Shown: positions 9,325-17,160 of the stretch, one piece after another | How positions within the stretch are numbered: position 1 is the stretch's first letter | Layout: each line of letters opens with the position of its first letter | NCBI RefSeq assembly: GCF_003591485.1 | Contig: NZ_QZCF01000001.1 | Span: 558,001 to 622,000, forward strand | DNA: 64,000 nt | Reading direction: 5' to 3' | DNA from: Paenibacillus sp. 1011MAR3C5 | Lineage (GTDB): Bacteria; Bacillota; Bacilli; Paenibacillales; Paenibacillaceae | The notes under the pieces: model-generated | The model's input: only the letters and a program-made list of their open reading frames with translations | Told to the model about the DNA's origin: nothing | Database searches by the model: none | Position numbers and translations under genes: made by a program

Positions 9325-10260
9325 CTAATACTCGTAGCCTTTGTTCGGCACAAATTTATCGATTAACAGCTTTGCTGTTACTAATATAGCGAACAGAATC
9401 ATACCGACTGCCGAAGCGTAGCCGTAATTTCGATACTCTACGCCAAAAGCTAAGTTAAACATGTAGAGGCCGATGACGTCCGTCGACCCGAATGGCCCCC
9501 CATTCGTCATAATGAGGATGATTTCGAAGCCCTTCATTGTGCCGACGACGAGGAACAAAGCGCTCACGCGGATAATGGGCGTAACGAGCGGCATTGTTAT
9601 TTTAAACAAGCGTGTCATATGTCCGGCTCCTTCAAGAATCGCCGCCTCATACAATGACTTTGGAATCCCCAGCATCGCATTGGCAAAGATAATGACGTAC
9701 AAGCCGACACCGCCCCACACCCATGCCGGGATAATGGCTGCAAGCGCTGTGCTTTCATTGCCCAGCCAATAGAAATTCCCGATATTTATTCCGACGAATT
9801 TGAGAAGCCCATTCAGCAAACCGTACGATCCGTCATAAATGAAAGCCCAGAGGAGAGCGACTACGACCGTAGACAACACATTCGGAAAGAAAAACAATAC
9901 CTTCAAAAATTTATTCTCTCTATACGTTTTATTCGTAATTAAATAGGCAAGGAGCAAGGAGATGATAATCACAAAGAACGGCACGGTTATCATAAAAATC
10001 AAGTTGTGGATCAGCGCGCGCCACACATATTTATCTTGGAATGCGGTGATGAAATTGGACAGCCCGACAAACTTGGCATCCGTAAACCCGTCCCAATTGA
10101 GCATCGCATAATAGACAGACAGAATGTTCGGAAACAATGTGAAAAGCAAATAACCGCCAAAGGGAGGCACGATGGCTATGAACAGAAAAATCCACTTCTG
10201 CGTATTCGCTTTATCCAGCCCCAGCTTGCGCACAGTCTTCACAGCGGTTGAATCAGACAC
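9325..10260 (-). CDS. Sugar ABC transporter permease, MalF-type
   Basis: A protein of 311 residues; GTG start with AGGAG 10 nt upstream. Six membrane segments are visible, and an EAA loop, SLYEAAILEGAGHMTRLFK followed by P-L-V-T-P, is near residue 210. This is the CUT1 MalF/UgpA/LacF group, which forms the membrane channel with the MalG-type partner. It lies between the solute-binding protein (160 bp upstream) and the second permease, which is the usual order for such operons. It lacks the long periplasmic P2 loop of enterobacterial MalF, as is normal in Gram-positives. Confidence 0.92.
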   Translation of the reverse strand: MSDSTAVKTVRKLGLDKANTQKWIFLFIAIVPPFGGYLLFTLFPNILSVYYAMLNWDGFTDAKFVGLSNFITAFQDKYVWRALIHNLIFMITVPFFVIIISLLLAYLITNKTYRENKFLKVLFFFPNVLSTVVVALLWAFIYDGSYGLLNGLLKFVGINIGNFYWLGNESTALAAIIPAWVWGGVGLYVIIFANAMLGIPKSLYEAAILEGAGHMTRLFKITMPLVTPIIRVSALFLVVGTMKGFEIILIMTNGGPFGSTDVIGLYMFNLAFGVEYRNYGYASAVGMILFAILVTAKLLIDKFVPNKGYEY

Positions 10261-10420
10261 GAGAGGTCAGCTCCTATCTTACTAGACGTTTATAAGTCAT
10301 TTTCAGCGCGAAGCCTGATGATTCCAGAGGTCAAGGTGAAACAACTGTCGCCGCCCTTATGGCGACCGAGCGTTTCGTTCAGGGGAGAGCGGAGATGAAT
10401 CCCCGCTCCCTCACGTTTTA

Positions 10421-11887
10421 TTATTTCTTTTCAGCCTCTACAGCCTTCTTCAGCAGCTCTTCAGCTTGCTCCAAAATCGGTTTCGGGTCCTGCATGCCCA
10501 TAGCAAATTTCGCAATATTCTCATTCATTAATTTTTCCGCTTGAGCAAGATTCGGATCGGAAATGCTGACAGACCGGCTTGCTTTGTAAGTATGAGCCTC
10601 ATTATCCGCAATGTACTTCAGAACAGATTGGGCAGAGCTGGAAAGCGTAGCCGTTCTGGCGGGATCCTCCGTAAAATCCTTGCGCATAGGCAAAGCGCCT
10701 GCTTTTTCGGCAGCAAATTGTTGATTCTCAAGCGTAACCAGCCATGCAATCAATTCTTTGGCCCACTTTTTGTTCAGCTCCGGTTTGGCTGCCCAGATAT
10801 AGTTGAAGTTTGAGGTCCCGCTGCGAATCCAAAGCTGTTGACTGGTATTATCTCTGAAAGGAACAGCCATGTAGCCCCAGTCGAAATCCGCAGGCGTTGC
10901 TTCCTTCATCTCATTCTCAACATGAGTCCCTGTCGATACCATCGCGGCTTGACCCTGGATAACCTGCATTTGCGATTGCGTATGGTTCAATGCCGGAAGT
11001 CCTTCTGCAAAATATCCTTGTTGGCCAAGCTCATAGAAGCGCGTCCAGGTTTCAACCGTCTCCGGATTTGTGTATTGCGGCAGACCATAGGTTCTAAAAT
11101 TTTCGATAAATTCATCGACATGGCCATTGATATCAGCCAGCTCAAAGTTTTTGGCTGTTCCGAAAGCCCAGTTATGGTAGCTTGGATGAATGCCCGGGAA
11201 CGTAATTGGAGCAATGCCGTCCGCTTTAATGTCTGCTAGTAGTGCTTTAAATTCGTCCCAAGTGTTCGGGTTTTGGTTCCAGCCATGCTCTTCGAATAGT
11301 TTTTTATTAAAAAACAATCCGCCAAAGCTGCTCGCTGTCGTAAATTCATACCGTTTCCCATTAATCAACGGCGTTGACTCGTACATGCCGGTCATCATCA
11401 GATCCTTGACCTTTTTGTCCGGCACGTCTGGTAGAGGGTATTCCCATATGTCATCCATTGGTTCAAGCTTACCGGCCTCTGCAAGCCCCACAATACCTCC
11501 AGACGGCTCTGTATTGAATAGATCAAACATGTCATTATCATTGCCTGCTGAGATCTTGGTAGAAAGAATCGTCTTCATATCAGCTGAAGCCGTGATGTCT
11601 ACTTTGACATTTGGATACTTGGCTGTGAACGATTCAACTGCATAATCGAACCACTCTCGGCCATAACCTCCTACAAAGAAACCTACCTTTAGCGTGACTT
11701 TCTCACTTTTTGACAATCCATTCTCATAAACCTCTGTCTCTGCAGAGACACCATCCGAGCCAACAGGAGTTGTACTTGGGCTAGGCCCGTTCTTTCCGTT
11801 GTTGCCGGCGCATGCAGCCAGCATCGTTAGAGATAATATCGCTGCAACCCCCGTACTCATGAATCGTTTCATTTTTCCATTCAACAT
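10421..11887 (-). CDS. Extracellular solute-binding lipoprotein, family 1
   Basis: A protein of 488 residues; ATG preceded by AAGGGGGAG. The lipobox is MLAAC with lipidated C26, followed by a Gly/Pro/Ser-rich tether. The body has the family 1 pattern: a KVTLKVGFFVGGYG entry strand, W-F aromatic residues in the cleft, and LWIWAAK-like blocks near the end. It captures a carbohydrate-like ligand outside the membrane and feeds the two permeases encoded downstream. It is the first gene of the transporter unit. The 190 bp leader holds a cre site and a candidate ROK operator. The ligand is not identifiable from the sequence. Confidence 0.92.
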   Translation of the reverse strand: MLNGKMKRFMSTGVAAILSLTMLAACAGNNGKNGPSPSTTPVGSDGVSAETEVYENGLSKSEKVTLKVGFFVGGYGREWFDYAVESFTAKYPNVKVDITASADMKTILSTKISAGNDNDMFDLFNTEPSGGIVGLAEAGKLEPMDDIWEYPLPDVPDKKVKDLMMTGMYESTPLINGKRYEFTTASSFGGLFFNKKLFEEHGWNQNPNTWDEFKALLADIKADGIAPITFPGIHPSYHNWAFGTAKNFELADINGHVDEFIENFRTYGLPQYTNPETVETWTRFYELGQQGYFAEGLPALNHTQSQMQVIQGQAAMVSTGTHVENEMKEATPADFDWGYMAVPFRDNTSQQLWIRSGTSNFNYIWAAKPELNKKWAKELIAWLVTLENQQFAAEKAGALPMRKDFTEDPARTATLSSSAQSVLKYIADNEAHTYKASRSVSISDPNLAQAEKLMNENIAKFAMGMQDPKPILEQAEELLKKAVEAEKK

Positions 11888-11946
11888 TTTAGCTCCCCCT
11901 TTTAATTAATAAATAAATTGGATTAACTATTTAAGGATAACTATGT

Positions 11947-11970
11947 TTTGTTAATTACCAATCAAATCAG
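11947..11970. promoter_or_regulatory. Candidate repressor operator, copy A
   Basis: TTTGTT, 7 nt, then AATCAAATCAG. The half-sites TTTG(A)TT and AATCAAA form an imperfect inverted repeat. The 11-nt AATCAAATCAG is repeated exactly at 12702-12712 beside the ROK gene, again preceded by TTTGTT. ROK/XylR repressors bind AT-rich TTTGTT/AACAAA-type dyads, so ROK control of the transporter is a reasonable inference. Confidence 0.4.
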
Positions 11971-12031
11971 GGTGAATAAATTGTAAATAAATTATGGATT
12001 TGGCCTTTTAAGCCTCACCTCCCATTATTAC

Positions 12032-12047
12032 TTGTAAGCGTTTACAA
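12032..12047. promoter_or_regulatory. Catabolite-responsive element (cre) for CcpA
   Basis: TTGTAAGCGTTTACAA is a near-perfect dyad that fits the Bacillales cre consensus (TGNAARCGNWWWCA). It lies 145 bp upstream of the solute-binding protein start and just past the ydcF-like gene end. Glucose repression of the sugar uptake genes is the expected effect. Confidence 0.75.
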
Positions 12048-12079
12048 TTTTAATATTATTTACTGGATCATCAGCCCTC

Positions 12080-12667
12080 TTATCCATCATTTTGATCATG
12101 AATGGCTCTCTCAATAATCGGGAGCGTTAACCTGAATGCCCGAATCTCCAAAAAGGTTAATTTGAGCTGAAATACCGCAATGCTTCTTAAGCTTCGATTA
12201 GCGCTGAAACCGCCTGCCATCCCAAGACGATGCATAATATACTTCGTGCGGCGAATATGGAATAAATTTGTTATAATTATAAAGGATTCTAGCTGATACT
12301 GCGCCATTAATTGCTTGCTAAACATTAAATTCTGAACCGTATTATAGGATTTATCTTCTTCCAATACTCTTTTTTCCGGAACGCCGTTTTCAACTAGATA
12401 CTTTTTCATCAGCTCTGATTCCGAACGACGCGATCCAACTGCTCCCCCCGATACAATGATATATTTGTGCCCATACTGCCGAAAAAGCTTGCAGGCCTCA
12501 TCCAGTCTTTCCTTAAGCAAAGGATGTATTCGGCCGTCTTTGGATACATAGCCAAGCACAATAAGCGCATCTGCCTTACCAGGTTTTAACACAACTGCAT
12601 GCAGCCAGCATACATAAGTGAGCACCGCCATCGCTGCTGCTGCCATGATCCATCCCATTCCTACCAT
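12080..12667 (-). CDS. YdcF-like DUF218 membrane protein
   Basis: A protein of 195 residues; ATG after AGAGGAG. An N-terminal membrane helix (about 5-25) is followed by a DUF218 domain: ADALIVLG near residue 33, IIVSGG near residue 72, the SESELMKKYL helix, and RVLEEDKSYNT-x-x-N, which carries the conserved E-x-x-S-x-x-T-x-x-N motif. Family members (YdcF, SanA, ElyC) are linked to envelope metabolism, and YdcF binds S-adenosylmethionine in vitro, but the reaction is unknown. The gene lies between the transporter promoter and the ROK gene, transcribed toward the transporter. No clear own terminator separates it from the transporter. Confidence 0.82.
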   Translation of the reverse strand: MVGMGWIMAAAAMAVLTYVCWLHAVVLKPGKADALIVLGYVSKDGRIHPLLKERLDEACKLFRQYGHKYIIVSGGAVGSRRSESELMKKYLVENGVPEKRVLEEDKSYNTVQNLMFSKQLMAQYQLESFIIITNLFHIRRTKYIMHRLGMAGGFSANRSLRSIAVFQLKLTFLEIRAFRLTLPIIERAIHDQNDG

Positions 12668-12689
12668 GAATTGCTCCTCTTGACGTCAG

Positions 12690-12712
12690 TTTGTTTTATT
12701 TAATCAAATCAG
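12690..12712. promoter_or_regulatory. Candidate repressor operator, copy B
   Basis: TTTGTT, 6 nt, then AATCAAATCAG, sharing its 11-nt right half exactly with copy A in front of the transporter. It lies between the divergent ydcF-like and ROK genes, a normal place for an autoregulatory operator. Confidence 0.4.
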
Positions 12713-12926
12713 TTTACAAATTAATCATATCCATTTTTTTCGCGATGTCAATACAATCCTTTGTTTTTTTGGTATTGTGGGATTAAAGGTTCCTTATGCC
12801 GGCCTGACTAGCAGCTTTTATTCACTTCGTATTAATGCTAAACTTGAAGCAGAGTATGTATATCATTTATCAAATGTTTTGAAGATCGATTCCTATATAA
12901 TAGTTGTCGGAAAGAGGATGCATATC

Positions 12927-14102
12927 GTGAGCGATTCGGTCAAAAAATCCAGCCATATGTTATTAAAATCAATTAATCAGCAAAAAGTTCTTTTTCTCAT
13001 TTATTCAGAAGGGCCGATCTCTCGCGTAGAGCTTTCAGAAAAGACGGGACTAAGCAGGCAAACCGTAACCAATATCGTGAACCGCCTGTTGGAGGAAAAA
13101 ATAATCGTAGTAGGAGAGCTTATTGATCTGGAAGCAGGGAGCGGAAGAAAAAGAGTAGGCCTTCATATCAACAGCGGCAGCTTTTATGCCATTGGGCTTG
13201 AACTCGCCGGCAAATATATTCGCGGACAAGTGTACAACCTGCATCAAGAAGCCGTCGCATCAGCAGAACGCACGATTAACAAATACGGCTCCGTCGATGT
13301 GCTTCTGAAGCTGCTTCATGAAGTCATTGATGAGCTGATCAGTCAAGTGCCTAACACCTCCAAAATAAAAGGCATTGGAATCAGCATACAGGGCCTGGTG
13401 GATTCTCAGCATGGCATCGTTCTCCGTACGCCCGGCATAGGTTTTCATCGTCTGCGGCTCAGTCAGCTGCTCGAAGACAAATATCATATTCCTGTGCATA
13501 TCGAGAACGACGTTAATCTTCTTTCCGTCTACGAGAACATGAACGGCAGCTTGAAAGAATCCAATAACAATATCACCATTAAGTTCGATTATGGTACAGG
13601 CGGCGCTATCGTCCATGATAAACAAATTGTAGCGGGATCGAACTTTGTCGCAGGGGAATTCGGACATTATAAAGGGTTTTATGGGGAAGACGCTTATCCT
13701 TGCCATTGCGGCAGATCCGGATGCTTAACGACGCTTGCTTCCAGCAGCGGACTAGGCGTGTCGATCAAATGTACGCTGGAGGAGTTCGCAGAAGGCTTAA
13801 AAACTGGAGATGCCAAGTTTCTTAGCTTGTATGAAAAAATTGTCGATGGCATCTCGATAGCCCTTGCCAACATAATTACATTCATAAATCCAGACAGCCT
13901 GCTTATGACTGGCCGTGTCATACATTCCATCAGTCCCGAGATGTTCAGCGAAATCAAAGCCAGAGTCATGCACCAGCTGCCAGTAACGGTGAATAACGTA
14001 CAAATGATGTACCTTTATAACAAACCGGATGAAACGAAGCTTGCTGCCGGGTTGGTTATTAAACGCGCCTTTGAAATACCGCTGGATACGTTATCTCTTT
14101 AA
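12927..14102 (+). CDS. ROK-family transcriptional repressor (NagC/XylR type)
   Basis: A protein of 391 residues. The GTG at 12927 has AAAGAGG 9 nt upstream. An ATG three codons earlier directly abuts this site, and a longer GTG reading from 12777 has no ribosome site. The N-terminal winged HTH contains VELSEKTGLSRQTVTNIVN. The ROK sugar-kinase-like body has IENDVN, a glycine-rich FDYGTGGAIV loop and the zinc motif CHCGRSGC. Many such proteins are repressors released by a sugar or sugar phosphate; whether kinase activity remains is unknown. It probably controls the neighbouring uptake cluster. Confidence 0.88.
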   Translation: MSDSVKKSSHMLLKSINQQKVLFLIYSEGPISRVELSEKTGLSRQTVTNIVNRLLEEKIIVVGELIDLEAGSGRKRVGLHINSGSFYAIGLELAGKYIRGQVYNLHQEAVASAERTINKYGSVDVLLKLLHEVIDELISQVPNTSKIKGIGISIQGLVDSQHGIVLRTPGIGFHRLRLSQLLEDKYHIPVHIENDVNLLSVYENMNGSLKESNNNITIKFDYGTGGAIVHDKQIVAGSNFVAGEFGHYKGFYGEDAYPCHCGRSGCLTTLASSSGLGVSIKCTLEEFAEGLKTGDAKFLSLYEKIVDGISIALANIITFINPDSLLMTGRVIHSISPEMFSEIKARVMHQLPVTVNNVQMMYLYNKPDETKLAAGLVIKRAFEIPLDTLSL

Positions 14103-14133
14103 TTTTAGTTTTTCATAATTCCCTGAACTACAA

Positions 14134-14170
14134 AAAACTGTCCAGCCCGTCATGCGGGCTGGACAGTTTT
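14134..14170. terminator. Bidirectional intrinsic terminator
   Basis: A perfect 16-bp stem (arms 14134-14149 and 14155-14170) with a 5-nt loop, A-rich on the left and T-rich on the right. It serves the ROK gene on the plus strand and the converging deacetylase gene on the minus strand. Confidence 0.93.
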
Positions 14171-14188
14171 CTCTAGCTGCCTGGAGCA

Positions 14189-15601
14189 TTAAATGGCGGT
14201 CGTCTTGGAGCTGATCGAAGCGGCCTCTTCAACAGCTCCGCTAATGACCCGATCTACGGAATTAGTCACACTTTCTACCTCTTCCTTGATCATTCTTGTC
14301 TGAACGGTTGCGTACGAGACAATCTTCTGAACAGGCATCAGCAGCATACGCGGCGAGATGGCATCGCTTCTGTCCTTCCGCTTCCGCTCCTTGCCGTATT
14401 GCTTCGTATTGGTCAATACCTTAAGCAGCAGCTTCAGATAGATGCGCGTCGACTTAGCGAACAGCCCTTCCTTCAGCTTGAAGATCTCAAATCCCAACCG
14501 GTCTGCCCCGCGGTGAATCATCGTGACACCGTATACCGCCTTAATATGCTTGGCATCGGGATCGGCGGACAGCTGATCCGCAAGCTGCGGCAGCGCGCGC
14601 TCCACTTCCCTGAGCATGCGTATGCCTGTAGCAAGCGGGGACTTGGACGTAGCGGCGATGCTCGACAACATGCGGTTGTCGAAGTGCAGCTCCGCCACGG
14701 AATCTCCCTTTGCGATACCGCCGCCTTCGGCGAACTCCAGCTCGTCGCCATTATACGTTGTGACACGGTAATGGAAGGCCGGCGTGTCGCTGTCGCCGAC
14801 TTTCTTCAGCCGGAACAGCGTATGGAATGCCTGCTCCCACATCAGCCATAACGAGATTATAAATCGCTTGCCCAGCGAACGGTGCACCGCCCGCTTCGCA
14901 TCCGTCAGCTTCATCATCTCTTCGATGCCGACGAATGTATAGCCTCTCTTCGTTGCTTCTTCCATATACGCTTCCAGCGCACTTAGCATATTGCGGGGCG
15001 CATCATGGTCAGCGCCAAGCGTATTGCCACAGTCGTGCAGCAGCAATACCTCGCCTGGACGAAGCTTCTTCATCATTCTCTTCTGCAGACGCTTCGCGCC
15101 CACAGATTTGCGCCAATCCCCGAACATCGCCGACCACAAAATAATTCGCAGATAACCCAGATTGGAATAATCGAATACATTCACGATTCCCCATGGCGGC
15201 CGATAATAGATAGAGCGGCTTCCCGTAGCCTGCTCGATAATATCGTTCGTCTTCTCTATCTGGCGCCTAACCGTGCGAGGACGCATAACCCAATTGGATT
15301 TATGCACATAATTATGAATGCCGATGGTATGTCCTTCCTCTTGCATCCGGCGCAGCAATTCATTTTGCCCCTCCGCATGCGATCCAACGACAAAAAAAGT
15401 CGCTTTCGCATTGTAGCGGGCGAGCAAATCCAGCAGCAGTGGCGTATAGACAGGATCTGGCCCGTCATCGAACGTCAAGGCGATCTCTTTCTCTACCTTT
15501 CCCTTCTTGAACACGCGGAAGCCGAACGTTCGGCTTATCACGCCAGGGAGGAAGGCGTAGAACGTCATGACGTAGAATCCCCATAAGAACAAATTTTCCA
15601 T
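14189..15601 (-). CDS. Membrane-anchored polysaccharide deacetylase with extra C-terminal domain
   Basis: A protein of 470 residues; ATG after GGTGGGG. An N-terminal membrane segment precedes a NodB-homology domain: motif 1 TFDDGPD near residue 43, motif 2 HNYVHKS (His-x3-His), motif 3 YRPPWG, and LLLHD near residue 190. These residues bind the metal and catalyse N- or O-deacetylation of a polysaccharide such as peptidoglycan or chitin-like polymers. After about residue 260 comes a domain of some 200 residues that resembles the YkoP-like region seen next to deacetylases in Bacillales; I am unsure of that assignment. The tail is Lys/Arg-rich, then helical. Divergent from the AI-2E-type exporter. 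Confidence 0.85.
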   Translation of the reverse strand: MENLFLWGFYVMTFYAFLPGVISRTFGFRVFKKGKVEKEIALTFDDGPDPVYTPLLLDLLARYNAKATFFVVGSHAEGQNELLRRMQEEGHTIGIHNYVHKSNWVMRPRTVRRQIEKTNDIIEQATGSRSIYYRPPWGIVNVFDYSNLGYLRIILWSAMFGDWRKSVGAKRLQKRMMKKLRPGEVLLLHDCGNTLGADHDAPRNMLSALEAYMEEATKRGYTFVGIEEMMKLTDAKRAVHRSLGKRFIISLWLMWEQAFHTLFRLKKVGDSDTPAFHYRVTTYNGDELEFAEGGGIAKGDSVAELHFDNRMLSSIAATSKSPLATGIRMLREVERALPQLADQLSADPDAKHIKAVYGVTMIHRGADRLGFEIFKLKEGLFAKSTRIYLKLLLKVLTNTKQYGKERKRKDRSDAISPRMLLMPVQKIVSYATVQTRMIKEEVESVTNSVDRVISGAVEEAASISSKTTAI

Positions 15602-15782
15602 CTTGTTTTCCCCACCGTTTGATGAATTAGTCGATGAATGAGTAGCGGTTCAGAACAACAACAATACCTCTAATTGTATCATACTCAAATAAAAAATAGG
15701 CACAATTCATAAAATCTATAGTACAATCTTAATGGAAAGATAACTAAATCAAGATCCCGAAAATGGGAAGAAGGGGAACCGA

Positions 15783-16949
15783 ATGCTGCCTTTCTACAAA
15801 AAATACTGGAGAACCGCATTTGACATTGCTCTCATCGCATTAACCGTCTATTTGATCATGTATGCCTTCAGTTATGTGTACAAGATCGCCACTCCAATCT
15901 TTTTTGCGTTCCTGATCTTCCTTATTATTGAGCCGCTCGCAAAAAGATTGAACAAGTGGGGTGTCAAGAAGTCCATTGCCTCCGGCATATCCGTGCTTGT
16001 ATTTACACTGTTGATCCTGGGAGCCTTCTCCGGCGCTGCTGTGCTCATTACGAAGCAAGGAAACGCCTTGATTGAGAACTTCCCAAGATATCAAAGCGTC
16101 CTGGCCGAACAGATCGGAAACTTGGCATCACAGCTGGAGAAGCAGCTGGACAAGCTGCCTAACGACATCAGCCTGTCGGAAGAGATCAAAAACGTAACCA
16201 AAGGCGCGACCGAAAACCTGCAGAATTGGATTACCGCCTTCCTGAACGGCTTGATCGGATACGTATCATCCTTCTCCACCTTTATTTTCAATTTTGTGGT
16301 CGGGATTATATTAGCTTATTTCTTAAGTATTGAAATTAAAACCTGGAAACAGGCTGCAACGGATAAAACGCCAAAAACTTTTAAAAATGCTTTTTTCTTC
16401 CTTAGAGACAATGTATTCCGAGGCATCGCCTCGTACATCAAGGCACAAGCCAAGATGATCAGCATTACGTTCATCGTTATTCTGATCGCCCTTATCCTGC
16501 TTGGTGTAGATAATGCCTTTATTATTGCGGTGGTAGCTGCTATTTTCGACGTGTTGCCGCTCCTCGGCGTCAGCACGCTATTCATCCCATGGATAATTTA
16601 TTTGTTCATCGTCGGGAAATTATCGCTGGCCATTTGGTTGTCCGCACTTCTGCTGGTCGTCATTCTGACGCGGCAAATTCTGGAGCCTAAGATTACAGGC
16701 GATTCACTGGGCGTATCGGCGTTCACCATGCTGTCGTTCATGATTATCTCGCTTTCGTTGTTCGGCATCGCCGGCGTCATCCTGTCGCCGATTCTCGTCA
16801 TTCTCGTCAAGTCGCTGTATGACCAAGGCTACTTCCATCGCTGGATTCGAACGCCTGTTGATGAATTCGATGAGCCTATTGCCGCAGCTGACGGTGCGCC
16901 GGAGTCTGTGAAGCAAGATACTCCGTTTATTGATTCACTGAAAAAATAA
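15783..16949 (+). CDS. AI-2E family transporter (PerM/TqsA type)
   Basis: A protein of 388 residues; ATG after AAGGGG. The arrangement is typical for the family: paired N-terminal helices, an amphipathic extracytoplasmic stretch (about 80-150), then clustered helices containing the signature DVLPLLGVSTLF-x-P near residue 258 and a final pair ending around 345. The family exports small molecules or, in some members, ions; only a few substrates are known. A second member (yrrI) lies at 34.2 kb. Single-gene unit with its own terminator. Confidence 0.9.
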   Translation: MLPFYKKYWRTAFDIALIALTVYLIMYAFSYVYKIATPIFFAFLIFLIIEPLAKRLNKWGVKKSIASGISVLVFTLLILGAFSGAAVLITKQGNALIENFPRYQSVLAEQIGNLASQLEKQLDKLPNDISLSEEIKNVTKGATENLQNWITAFLNGLIGYVSSFSTFIFNFVVGIILAYFLSIEIKTWKQAATDKTPKTFKNAFFFLRDNVFRGIASYIKAQAKMISITFIVILIALILLGVDNAFIIAVVAAIFDVLPLLGVSTLFIPWIIYLFIVGKLSLAIWLSALLLVVILTRQILEPKITGDSLGVSAFTMLSFMIISLSLFGIAGVILSPILVILVKSLYDQGYFHRWIRTPVDEFDEPIAAADGAPESVKQDTPFIDSLKK

Positions 16950-16963
16950 TACCGTTACGAAAG

Positions 16964-17006
16964 AGCTCCCGTCCTCTGCTTTAGAGTGACGGGAGCTTTA
17001 TTTTTT
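16964..17006 (+). terminator. Intrinsic terminator of the AI-2E exporter gene
   Basis: Arms AGCTCCCGTC at 16964-16973 and GACGGGAGCT at 16988-16997, followed by TTATTTTTT. The stop codon is about 15 nt upstream. Confidence 0.93.
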
Positions 17007-17160
17007 GGTGGCAGCCCCACCGGTTATAACCAAGCATATTGCTACTGTGACGGATGCCAAATTAACGTTGGCTTATAAACATTATTGCTCGATTATGCTT
17101 ATCCTGGCGATTTAGCTGCGCCCCGTAACGACATCGTGAGTTATGGACCCCTAACTCAGC

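Noticed and set aside
12896..12901. TATAAT just upstream of the ROK start
   Set aside because: No matching -35, and a start from it would leave the ribosome site at the very 5' end of the RNA.
12777..12926. 50-codon N-terminal extension of the ROK repressor
   Set aside because: The GTG at 12777 has no ribosome site, and the extension does not resemble the start of ROK proteins, whose HTH begins soon after 12927.
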